A DNA stretch of 64,000 nucleotides, taken from CAZGHS01 sp964525495 (GTDB taxonomy: Bacteria; Patescibacteriota; Microgenomatia; JALYQM01). This document shows positions 50,992-58,957 of the stretch, in pieces; within the stretch, counting starts at the first letter, position 1, and the number at the start of each line of letters is the position of its first letter. Position numbers and translations under genes: made by a program. Below the pieces are notes generated by a model. That model was not told the DNA's origin and searched no databases. It saw only the letters and a list, made by a program, of their open reading frames with translations. Location of the stretch: assembly GCA_964525495.1 (NCBI GenBank), contig CAZGHS010000007.1:1-64000 (forward strand), in the 5' to 3' direction.

Positions 50992-53211
50992 ATGATCAAT
51001 GAATATGGGGCAAACGGACTGTCCCAAGACATGCTAAAATACTGTGAAAATGAAGGTATAAATCAAGCTGCATTGCAGGAAGATATTGCAGCGATTCGAA
51101 AACCGCATAATTTAGAATCACAGGTAAAAGCTTTAGTCAGAAGATTCTCTAATATATCGTTAAAATCTCGCCCATTAGATATAGATAGTTATGCGAATCT
51201 CGAACAACTTGATATGGGTTTGCTTCAAGACGACATGGGTGAAATAAGAAAGCAGAGTACCATACAATATAAAGTCGGTAGCTTTCAAAGACGATTAAAA
51301 GATGTTGGAATAACCCCTGGATTAGTAGAGACAGGACTTTTAGGTGCAGACAGCTTAATCTGTGGAGAATACCAGATACCTGCATATTTATTCTATGAAG
51401 CGGGAGGTAGTTTAACAGAAACAAAAACTATTGCTAAGCGACGTTTAATTACAGCAGCAACTCACGCAGCAAATATGAGTGGAATTGTCATGGCTACATG
51501 GGGGGCATCCTCAGAAAGTCCTAATAAATTAATCGGCGCAGTAGGAGTAGGAATACAAGCCGCAGCAAAAGTAGTAGATAATCCAACAAGAAATAGATTA
51601 GGCAATCATTGGCATCTTCGTATTGGCGAAGTAATGTGTACCAATGAACATTTACTTGGAATGCTTCGTAATGATCTTATTCAAGCAGGATTTTCAGGGC
51701 AAGAGATAAACGATTTAGAAAATCTGAGCAATTATGCGTACAGCACAGAATTAATATCATCGCGACTTGATAGGCTATCAAATTTGGTAACGCCCTTTGC
51801 TGTAGGCGGTGTAATGGCGTCCTATGAAAGTTATTTTCTTGCAAAAGCCATAATAACTTTAGGCTTAGCTGCGATACCTATTGGCGAGATCTCTTATCTA
51901 AAATCAAATGTCCAAAAACGAGCCGCCAACCGTGCTGCTCGAAGCGCTAAAGCTACAGATTGGCTACGAGTCTTAGGGCGAGATCATATAAATTTAGTCA
52001 CCTTTCTTAATAGTGTTGCTCAATCAAGCAGATTTGTACAAGCGTTAACCTTAGGTTTTAGCTATTCTAATCCAAACATTGTTTCAAATCTGTGGGGATT
52101 AGAGTTTGGATTAAATGGATTAAACGGAGCGCTTTCACAACAAAGAGGGCGTGAAGACGCTCGCAGATATACTAAAATGTCAAAAAAGATGATTGAGCTC
52201 TTAAGTTCTAAGTATTTAATTCTTACGGATAAGCGATGGAGAGAGCACATCGAGAAAAACGGAATAGATAGTTTAGAAGATCCTATGATTGAAAATGGAA
52301 TAATAATTCATGAATTCAAGACAAAACTGCCAAACGGTAAGGAAACAAATTTGCCACCAGTAAACTTAACAGCCGAACAACATAAAGTAATTATTTTAAT
52401 AGGAAAATCAGGAGATGGAAAATCAACATTCTTTTCAGGTCCACTCCATGTAGCAGAGCATACCGGCGATCTTTTTATTGTAAACAATGGTAAAGCAATG
52501 AATGTACATGAATTGCAAGATGCCCGCGATATAGACAATTATATAAGATTAGTAAGTTCAAACAATCTAGTGCCAAGTTCACGAATTGTCGACGCATTTA
52601 AGAAGCAATTCTCTATAATCTATAAAGATGAAACTTCAGAAATTCATGATGACGACAAAATGTTATGGAAACATGCTACGCAAGTATCTGATAATTTACT
52701 TGAAACACAGATAAATGACTTAGAACAAAATAATGACCATTCATTCTATCCTCAAAGATTATTAGAGCCATTAAAAAAACTACGGATAGCCCGAATATCT
52801 TGGGTAAATAATTTATTAGCGCAAGCAGGTGGTAACTTAATAGTTCCAGGCATATCTGCGACAAGTGGTATTGGGGACGGCACAATCAATGGTGGATTAT
52901 CTCAAGGACAAAAGCAAAGAATTACTATGCTTGTTGCTGAGACGTGTGCGCAAGTAGAGCCCGAGTTAAAAGCGATTATTCTGGATGAGCCTTTAGATAA
53001 ATTAGACGAAGGGGAGAATCTTCAGCTACAACTCGATTCCATAAAAAGGATTCAGCAAGCTAACAATGCACCAGCACTCATCATAATTTCTCACCAGCAT
53101 GTCTATGCTTTACAAAGAAAAACAGGTGCGGAGATAATAGATTTAAATAATCCTAACCACCAAAAAAGCGAAGAAGAAATTATAAAGTCAAATGGCGTAT
53201 TAGTGCATTAA
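50992..53211 (+). CDS. Unusual ABC-type ATPase with helical/membrane-like middle and repeated N-terminus
   Basis: 739 aa. Residues 21-110 contain a 50-residue unit present twice. Residues about 145-400 hold several hydrophobic helices (LITAATHAANMSGIVMATWG, LIGAVGVGIQAAAKVV, FLAKAIITLGLAAIPIG), resembling a degenerate exporter-type membrane region. The nucleotide-binding part has Walker A GKSGDGKST (471-479), signature GGLSQGQKQR (634-643), Walker B AIILDEPLDKLDEG (D665/E666) and an H-loop IISHQH, so it should hydrolyse ATP. An extra ~100 residues lie between Walker A and the signature. Substrate unknown; the gene stands alone between convergent/divergent neighbours. Confidence 0.7.
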   Translation: MINEYGANGLSQDMLKYCENEGINQAALQEDIAAIRKPHNLESQVKALVRRFSNISLKSRPLDIDSYANLEQLDMGLLQDDMGEIRKQSTIQYKVGSFQRRLKDVGITPGLVETGLLGADSLICGEYQIPAYLFYEAGGSLTETKTIAKRRLITAATHAANMSGIVMATWGASSESPNKLIGAVGVGIQAAAKVVDNPTRNRLGNHWHLRIGEVMCTNEHLLGMLRNDLIQAGFSGQEINDLENLSNYAYSTELISSRLDRLSNLVTPFAVGGVMASYESYFLAKAIITLGLAAIPIGEISYLKSNVQKRAANRAARSAKATDWLRVLGRDHINLVTFLNSVAQSSRFVQALTLGFSYSNPNIVSNLWGLEFGLNGLNGALSQQRGREDARRYTKMSKKMIELLSSKYLILTDKRWREHIEKNGIDSLEDPMIENGIIIHEFKTKLPNGKETNLPPVNLTAEQHKVIILIGKSGDGKSTFFSGPLHVAEHTGDLFIVNNGKAMNVHELQDARDIDNYIRLVSSNNLVPSSRIVDAFKKQFSIIYKDETSEIHDDDKMLWKHATQVSDNLLETQINDLEQNNDHSFYPQRLLEPLKKLRIARISWVNNLLAQAGGNLIVPGISATSGIGDGTINGGLSQGQKQRITMLVAETCAQVEPELKAIILDEPLDKLDEGENLQLQLDSIKRIQQANNAPALIIISHQHVYALQRKTGAEIIDLNNPNHQKSEEEIIKSNGVLVH
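51052..51318 (+). repeat. 50-residue internal duplication in the ABC-type ATPase
   Basis: Residues 21-59 and 71-109 align without gaps at an offset of exactly 50: LQEDIAAIRK (28-37) with LQDDMGEIRK (78-87), V45 with V95, RRF (50-52) with RRL (100-102). Both copies are helical in appearance. Confidence 0.75.
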
Positions 53212-54686
53212 TGATGTAGATACTTCTCTCTCAAATACTCCAACAAATACGTCGACTGCACTTCCTCACCAGTCACGCGTTTCATCAATTCCTTCGGCGT
53301 ATACACACTCCCATGCTTATAAATATGCTCAGTTAACCAATCCTTGATCTTAGCCGTATTCCCACTCCGTATCGTACCGTTCACATCTTTGTCTACATGC
53401 TTATACGTATTCCATATCTGCGCTGCATTCAAATTCCCTAAGGTATAAGTAGGGAAGTATCCGATACCACCATGAGACCAGTGAATATCCTGCAAGACCC
53501 CATGAGCATCATCCGGCACCTCGACACCTAAATACTCCTTATACTTCGCATTCCACACTGTAGGCAATTCTGGGACCTCCAGGCTGCCTTCGATCAGTGC
53601 TTTCTCAATTTCAAAACGTATCAAGACATGCAAGTTATATGTCACTTCATCAGCATCCACCCGGATCAGCCCAGGCTTCACTTGATTGATCCGACGATAA
53701 AAGTCTCCTACCGGGATGTGACCAAACTGTTTAGGAAATTCCTTTACCAAAGAATCATAATGACAATCCCAAAATGCACGATTTCGACCGATCATGTTCT
53801 CCCACATACGGGACTGAGACTCATGGATTCCAAGCGATACACCAGTATCCAAAGCAGTCCGACTCAGATCAACGCTGATTCCTTGTTCATACAAGGCATG
53901 TCCACCTTCGTGCAAAGCGCCAAAAATAAATTCAACAGCGTGAGGATTATATCGATTAGTCACTCGACGATCGTTGTGTCCAAATCGCTCCATAAATGGA
54001 TGAGGAGCATTATCCATCCGCCCTCGATTGAAATCATAGCCGATCTGCTCAAGCAGATAATGTGCATAAGATTTCTGGTGAGGCTCATGAAGTGTGTCAT
54101 CAAAATGAATACCGTCCTGCCAATGCTGACGTGCCTGAGCAGTCAACTCAATCAAGGGCTGTTTTATTTCCTCAAATACCCGCGTCACATCCGCTGTCGT
54201 CAAATCTTCTTCATACAGATCCAACAGCGCATCATAAGGATGTTTCTCATATCCAAGATACTCAGTTTGCTTTCGTACCATCGCAACGATCTTAGTCAAA
54301 AAAGGAGCAAATGCACTAAAGTCAGATTTTTTGCGAGCTTCTACCCAGGCACCCACAGATTGTGATGTCAGTTTCGAAAATTCAGTCACAAATTCAGCGG
54401 GTAATTTTGTTGACTGTTCGTAATTGCGCTTCATCACACGTACTAAAGCTTTGTCCTGAACGGAATAACCTTCCTGTTCAGAGGCAGCTCTTTCCAAAGC
54501 TTCATTTAAATCTTTCGCAATCTGGTATTCATGTAGTATTCCAGACAATAAAGCCAACTGATTAGCTCTATCCTGCACTGCACCGTGTGGCATATATACT
54601 TCCTGATCCCAGGCAAGCAATGAGCCAATGCATTGCAAGTCATATATTCTCGCAGACAATTCTTTTAGTGTATCGATAGTGCTCAT
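53208..54686 (-). CDS. M32-family carboxypeptidase (Taq type)
   Basis: 492 aa, full family length. The zinc site HEGGHALYEQG (HExxH) and the family-specific LGIHESQSRMWENMIGRN are present, as is the start ARIYDLQCIGSLLAWDQEVY. M32 enzymes trim C-terminal residues from peptides in the cytoplasm and prefer long peptides. Useful for an organism relying on imported peptides. The stop overlaps the end of the convergent ABC-type gene by 4 bp. Confidence 0.95.
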   Translation of the reverse strand: MSTIDTLKELSARIYDLQCIGSLLAWDQEVYMPHGAVQDRANQLALLSGILHEYQIAKDLNEALERAASEQEGYSVQDKALVRVMKRNYEQSTKLPAEFVTEFSKLTSQSVGAWVEARKKSDFSAFAPFLTKIVAMVRKQTEYLGYEKHPYDALLDLYEEDLTTADVTRVFEEIKQPLIELTAQARQHWQDGIHFDDTLHEPHQKSYAHYLLEQIGYDFNRGRMDNAPHPFMERFGHNDRRVTNRYNPHAVEFIFGALHEGGHALYEQGISVDLSRTALDTGVSLGIHESQSRMWENMIGRNRAFWDCHYDSLVKEFPKQFGHIPVGDFYRRINQVKPGLIRVDADEVTYNLHVLIRFEIEKALIEGSLEVPELPTVWNAKYKEYLGVEVPDDAHGVLQDIHWSHGGIGYFPTYTLGNLNAAQIWNTYKHVDKDVNGTIRSGNTAKIKDWLTEHIYKHGSVYTPKELMKRVTGEEVQSTYLLEYLREKYLHH

Positions 54687-54691
54687 ACAAA

Positions 54692-55273
54692 CTACTTTCT
54701 CTTGGCAGGCAAAATTGTATCTCTAATAGCTCCCATAAAAGTTTCATCGTCCTTCATCTGTTCTTCCAATCGCTTCTCGATCAAATTCCGATCAAGCGGC
54801 TTCATCATCGTTTCTATCTCAGGATCATGCGCCACATCAAGCTTGAGCCCTTTATACAACCCATACACCATTTGCATGACTTTAGTTATTTCTTCTTCAG
54901 CCGTCATATTCACTTGCATATCGATCTCTGCACGCAGGTCAGCAATCTTTGACTGTCGATTCTGACTTATCAAGACAAATATAGACAAGAATATCGCTTC
55001 AAGTGAAACAATCATCGTCAACAAACCAAAAGGAAACGGATCAAATGCAGGAAGTCCTGGAATCATTTCAGTATTAATAATTATCCACACTGCGAACCAC
55101 ACAAAATTTAGAACAAAAAACTCGATGCTCCCACAAAAATTCGCAATACTATCTGCAGCTCGCTCAGCAGGGCTTCTATTCTTGTTATACTTAGTAACAA
55201 AACTTTGAATCGTTCGACGACGTGTGCGTACTCGTTCGGTAAACGAATTTGGTGGTGTATTATTTTGCGGCAT
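54692..55273 (-). CDS. DUF1003-family membrane protein
   Basis: 193 aa. The DUF1003 core is clear: RAADSIANFCGSIEFFVLNF, then INTEMIPGLPAFDPFPFGLL and SLEAIFLSIFVLISQNRQS, two membrane spans joined by a short loop, followed by a cytoplasmic helix region. Role unknown. It is immediately upstream of the carboxypeptidase (5-bp gap). A TATGAT (55287-55282, minus) lies 8 nt before the ATG. Confidence 0.88.
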   Translation of the reverse strand: MPQNNTPPNSFTERVRTRRRTIQSFVTKYNKNRSPAERAADSIANFCGSIEFFVLNFVWFAVWIIINTEMIPGLPAFDPFPFGLLTMIVSLEAIFLSIFVLISQNRQSKIADLRAEIDMQVNMTAEEEITKVMQMVYGLYKGLKLDVAHDPEIETMMKPLDRNLIEKRLEEQMKDDETFMGAIRDTILPAKRK

Positions 55274-55312
55274 ATGCGATCATCATAAGAGTTACTGCTC
55301 AAAAATAAAAGT

Positions 55313-55630
55313 ATGAAGTTCAGTGAAAAACTCTATTTATTCCTCGAACGTATTCCTAGTTCATTAATCATTATTATCCAGATCCTCTTGATCGGCCGTT
55401 TTCTCATCAAATATCTCGAAATAACTACACAGAACCCCGGCGTCAATATATTATTAGACGCTACATACTTTCTCACACTCCCTGTAGCCTTAGTACTCAA
55501 ACTCGTCCATATTCCTGAAAACACCATAGTGTTCGAAGCACTACTATTAACCGCTGCCAGCATATACGGAGTGCTGTACGAAATTATCCGCATTATTTTA
55601 CAGGCAATCACCCATACGGAAGAAGAGTAA
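55313..55630 (+). CDS. Small three-span membrane protein, unknown
   Basis: 105 aa. Hydrophobic segments at IPSSLIIIIQILLIGRFLI, LLDATYFLTLPVALVLKL and TIVFEALLLTAASIYGVLYE; acidic C-terminus (HTEEE). Start 40 bp from the divergent DUF1003 gene. It is somewhat like YggT- or PsiE-type proteins in layout but I do not recognise a family. Confidence 0.6.
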   Translation: MKFSEKLYLFLERIPSSLIIIIQILLIGRFLIKYLEITTQNPGVNILLDATYFLTLPVALVLKLVHIPENTIVFEALLLTAASIYGVLYEIIRIILQAITHTEEE

Positions 55631-55667
55631 TCATATATTGATTAAAAAAAGCTTGATTGAGCTATTT

Positions 55668-55695
55668 TTGACAAACGAGAGACTAGTGTTATAAT
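55668..55695 (+). promoter_or_regulatory. Strong promoter of the glycoside locus
   Basis: TTGACA (55668-55673), 16-bp spacer, TATAAT (55690-55695). Unlike most promoters here it leaves a leader of about 67 nt before the ATG at 55769. A second TATAAT lies at 55736-55741. Confidence 0.75.
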
Positions 55696-55707
55696 GTCTT
55701 TATAAAC

Positions 55708-55733
55708 ATAGGTACAGTATTAATGATACCTAT
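55708..55733. promoter_or_regulatory. Inverted repeat, candidate operator or leader hairpin
   Basis: ATAGGTA (55708-55714) and TACCTAT (55727-55733) form a perfect 7-bp inverted repeat with a 12-bp centre, between the strong promoter and a second -10 box. A further AGCTG/CAGCT pair lies at 55747-55751 and 55760-55764. Confidence 0.5.
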
Positions 55734-55768
55734 AGTATAATATTTGAGCTGAAAAAGAGCAGCTAAAT

Positions 55769-57040
55769 ATGAAAAACATGCAATCAAAGTTTGCTATAAA
55801 TAGGCAATTAGATCGCGAAGAAAAACCCATTAAAGCGATATATATTTCCTCATATATCCCTCGCAAGTGCGGTATTGCCACGTTCACTAAAGACCTCACA
55901 ACGGCTGTCAATAATCTCAATCCACGGGCATTAGCAGAAATTATTGCACTTACCGACGAGGGTCAACAGTACGAGTACCCATGGGAAGTAAAAGTCCGAA
56001 TACACCAAAACAACCCACAAGACTACATGATGGCTGCTCACTATATTAACCAGTCATCAGCTGACGTGGTAAACCTCCAGCACGAATATGGATTATTTGG
56101 TGGTGTCGACGGTGATTATATTCTCCCTATGCTTGACTCTATCACCAAGCCCATCGTCACAAACTTCCACACGATTCAACCAAACCCAGACGAACACAAA
56201 AAATATATTATGAAGCGCATAGTTGAAAAGTCAGCAGCGGTGTTGGCTATGACTCAGAGCACTCGCCAAATATTGCGTGACGTCTATGGCTGTGATATCG
56301 ACAAATCCGTCGTAATCCACCACGGTGTACCAGATTTCTCATTCAATCATGTTGAAAAGTTTAAAAAGCGATTAAATATCAAAGCTAAAAACATGATACT
56401 CGTCAGCGGGTTAATCAGCCCAGGTAAGGGGATCCAATACGTTGTAGAGGCTATGCCAGAGATTATCAAAAACTTCCCTGAGACAGAGCTATATATCGTG
56501 GGTGAAACCCATCCTGTATTAAAGCGCAACGAGGGTGAAAAATACCGCGAATCACTCGAAGCGTTAGCACAGAAACTGAATGTCTCAGACAACGTCAAAT
56601 TCGTAAACAAATATCTTGACCTAGATGAACTCATCGAATTCTACAAAGCTGCAGATATCTTTATCACACCGCATATCGACAGGCAGCAACCAACCTCTGG
56701 CACATTATCGTATGCACTCGGAGCAGGAAATGTTGCGATGTCGACTCCATACAACTACGCAACGGAGGTTTTGGCAAACGACGTAGGTATTTTTGTTGAT
56801 TTTGAAAATGCTAAATCTATTTCAGACAATATTAATAAAGTATTAGGCGATCCAGAGCTCATGAAGATGTACAAAACAAATGCCTACAAACTCGGCAGGC
56901 TCATGACCTGGCCAAGCGTAGCTCAACGCTACCTTAATTTATTTAAATTAGTTAATGAAACCTATGAAACAGACACACCACGCACAGACCAACCATCTCG
57001 ATCACTTGACGGACGACTTCGGGGTATGGCAGTTCTTTGA
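55769..57040 (+). CDS. GT4-family glycosyltransferase of the glycoside locus
   Basis: 423 aa. YISSYIPRKCGIATFTKDLT is the N-terminal signature of a GT4 group often found beside GH130 enzymes; NLQHEYGLFGG, VTNFHTIQPNPDEHKKYIMK and HHGVPDF follow, and the donor half reads LVSGLISPGKGIQYVVEAMP and PTSGTLSYALGAGNVAMSTP. The last ~29 residues (from NETYETDTPRT) have no family character. In many bacteria this enzyme is continuous with the toroid domain encoded next in the +1 frame, so the tail may be a frameshift product. Probable mannosyltransferase, cytoplasmic. Confidence 0.8.
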   Translation: MKNMQSKFAINRQLDREEKPIKAIYISSYIPRKCGIATFTKDLTTAVNNLNPRALAEIIALTDEGQQYEYPWEVKVRIHQNNPQDYMMAAHYINQSSADVVNLQHEYGLFGGVDGDYILPMLDSITKPIVTNFHTIQPNPDEHKKYIMKRIVEKSAAVLAMTQSTRQILRDVYGCDIDKSVVIHHGVPDFSFNHVEKFKKRLNIKAKNMILVSGLISPGKGIQYVVEAMPEIIKNFPETELYIVGETHPVLKRNEGEKYRESLEALAQKLNVSDNVKFVNKYLDLDELIEFYKAADIFITPHIDRQQPTSGTLSYALGAGNVAMSTPYNYATEVLANDVGIFVDFENAKSISDNINKVLGDPELMKMYKTNAYKLGRLMTWPSVAQRYLNLFKLVNETYETDTPRTDQPSRSLDGRLRGMAVL

Positions 57041-57941
57041 AAACGGTAAGATATTACGATCAGAAGGCTACGCGCTAGACGATTCATCGCGAGCTCTCAT
57101 CGTATACTTACTCTATCAAAAACCCGACAAAGCAAAAATCTGTCTCGATTACATTGAGCGATCAATCAAAGACTCAAAGCTCGTCGGATTCTGGGATGAA
57201 AACAGAAAACCAATAGTCTATCCTTCCTCAGAAGACGCACACGCACTCGCAGTCTGGGCGCTATCCTATGCAATAGCCAACAATTTCGAGAAAGAAAAAT
57301 CTCAGGAATTACTAAGCAAAATAGACATAGGGCTACTCGAAAACTCACAATATATCCGGACTCAATGTTACGCCCTTATAGCCCACAACCTATTAAAAAA
57401 TACTGAAAAAGCAGACACACTCGCACAGAAAATAGCATCCCGATTCGACGAAGAGCTTCAATGGTTCGAAAACAAACTCACCTATGCCAATTCAATCATT
57501 CCCTACGCACTCCTCACATATCTACAGGAAATCACACCATCAGAGCCAAAAAAATATGAAGAGATAGTCAAAAAATCATTCCAAACACTCGAAAAATACA
57601 TGCGCATCGGTGTCATCCCTGGCCCAGTAGGCAGCAATAAATGGCAGGAAATAGGGGAGGTACTGCGAGATATCTATGGCCAACAGCCAATAGACGCAGG
57701 GTTTATGGTGCTCTTCTTAGTCAAAGCCTATGCATATTTCAAAGACGATCAGTACAAAAAAGCTGCGGATGAATGGATGGAATGGTTCCATGGCAATAAC
57801 ATTATGAAAGCCAATCTCATCACTCCAGAATATGCATGTTCTGATTGGATTAAAGAACAAGGTATTAGTACAAACTACGGCTCCGAATCCACCATAATAT
57901 ATCTCTGGGCGCAACAGGTATACAATACACTGTATGAGTAA
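56955..57941 (+). CDS. Alpha/alpha-toroid glycosidase-like protein
   Basis: 328 aa. LTDDFGVWQFFENGKILRSE then GYALDDSSRALIVYLLY match a family usually written TDDxGxxQH...GYxxDDxARAL, which is built of helical hairpins (alpha/alpha barrel); later SSEDAHALAVWALSYAIAN, NSIIPYALLTYLQE and QPIDAGFMVLFLVKAYAYF are successive hairpins. It overlaps the GT4 gene by 86 bp in the +1 frame and the next GT4 gene by 8 bp. Enzymatic activity in this family is not settled; a glycosidase or epimerase-like role is inferred. The GT4-toroid pair is often one protein elsewhere. Confidence 0.7.
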   Translation: MKPMKQTHHAQTNHLDHLTDDFGVWQFFENGKILRSEGYALDDSSRALIVYLLYQKPDKAKICLDYIERSIKDSKLVGFWDENRKPIVYPSSEDAHALAVWALSYAIANNFEKEKSQELLSKIDIGLLENSQYIRTQCYALIAHNLLKNTEKADTLAQKIASRFDEELQWFENKLTYANSIIPYALLTYLQEITPSEPKKYEEIVKKSFQTLEKYMRIGVIPGPVGSNKWQEIGEVLRDIYGQQPIDAGFMVLFLVKAYAYFKDDQYKKAADEWMEWFHGNNIMKANLITPEYACSDWIKEQGISTNYGSESTIIYLWAQQVYNTLYE

Positions 57942-58956
57942 ATATCCCAAAGTTGCCATACTTTCACCTATCACACACAATCTTCCTCCCGAAGGATACG
58001 GACCTTGGGAGCGCGTGGTATACAACCTCGAAGAAGAGTTAGTCAAACTAGGGGTAGATGTCACAGTCTTTGCCACCAACCAAGCAAACATAGCAGCCAA
58101 AAAAGAATACTTGTTTGAATCGCCAACCGGAGATAAAAGCGGCGATGACAAACTTGCAGTCGCACTGTTGCACACGACACACATGCTCAAACAAGCAGAC
58201 AAATTTGATGTACTACACTTGCACCACAATATTCCACCCGTACTTCTCACAGAGCTTACCAAGACTCCGAGTGTCACCACACTTCACGGCTGCGGGGTAG
58301 AAAAGTCGTATGACATGTATTACCCATACATCAAAGACCATAACTTTATCTCGCTCTCAGATTTTGAGCGCTCCTTCCGACCAGAACTCAACTATCTGGA
58401 CACAGTCTTCAACGGAGTGGACCAATCTCTCTACGGATTTAACGAACAACAAGGAACATACCTACTGTTCTCAGGCAGAGTAGTCCAATCTAAAGGCATC
58501 ATGAATGCCATAGAACTCTCACACCAGACAGGCATTCCACTTAAGATAGCAGGTCCCAACACAGAGCCAGAATTTTTTGAGCAAACTATCAAACCGCACA
58601 TCGATGGAACTAAGATCGAATACCTGGGCAATCTGTCTCAAGACCAACTAGCCAAAGTCATCACGGGAGCTCTTGCATCCGTATTCCTCACAGAATGGCC
58701 TGAACCGTTCGGTCTCTCAATCGTCGATTCCGTCATCTCAGGTGTGCCAGCAATCGTCAACAAAAAAGGCGCCCAACCAGAACTCATTAACACACCAGAA
58801 CTCGGCATAGTTGTCGACTCTATACAGGACGCCGCAACCAAGATAGAAGAAATTAAAAAGATTAATCGCAAAGAATGCCAAATCGCAGCCAAAAAACTAT
58901 TCTCACGCGAAACCATGGCAAAGAAATATTTAGAAAATTATCTCAAACTTGTATAA
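57934..58956 (+). CDS. GT4-family glycosyltransferase
   Basis: 340 aa. Starts KVAILSPITHNLPPEGYGPW then ERVVYNLEEELVKLGVDVTV; HLHHNIPPVLL and TTLHGCGVEKSY line the acceptor side; FSGRVVQSKGIMNAIELSHQ and a variant of the EX7E element (TEWPEPFGLSIVDSVISGVP) form the donor side, where the second Glu position is Asp. It belongs to the group typified by bacterial antigen mannosyltransferases. It overlaps the toroid gene by 8 bp and is followed after 1 nt by the first GH130 gene. Confidence 0.85.
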   Translation: MSKYPKVAILSPITHNLPPEGYGPWERVVYNLEEELVKLGVDVTVFATNQANIAAKKEYLFESPTGDKSGDDKLAVALLHTTHMLKQADKFDVLHLHHNIPPVLLTELTKTPSVTTLHGCGVEKSYDMYYPYIKDHNFISLSDFERSFRPELNYLDTVFNGVDQSLYGFNEQQGTYLLFSGRVVQSKGIMNAIELSHQTGIPLKIAGPNTEPEFFEQTIKPHIDGTKIEYLGNLSQDQLAKVITGALASVFLTEWPEPFGLSIVDSVISGVPAIVNKKGAQPELINTPELGIVVDSIQDAATKIEEIKKINRKECQIAAKKLFSRETMAKKYLENYLKLV

Positions 58957-58957
58957 C

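Noticed and set aside
53628..54365. 245-codon open frame on the plus strand
   Set aside because: It is antisense to the M32 carboxypeptidase, which has its full set of motifs; the plus-strand product has no recognisable features.
57717..58280. 187-codon minus-strand open frame
   Set aside because: It lies antisense to the toroid and second GT4 genes, both of which have clear family motifs.
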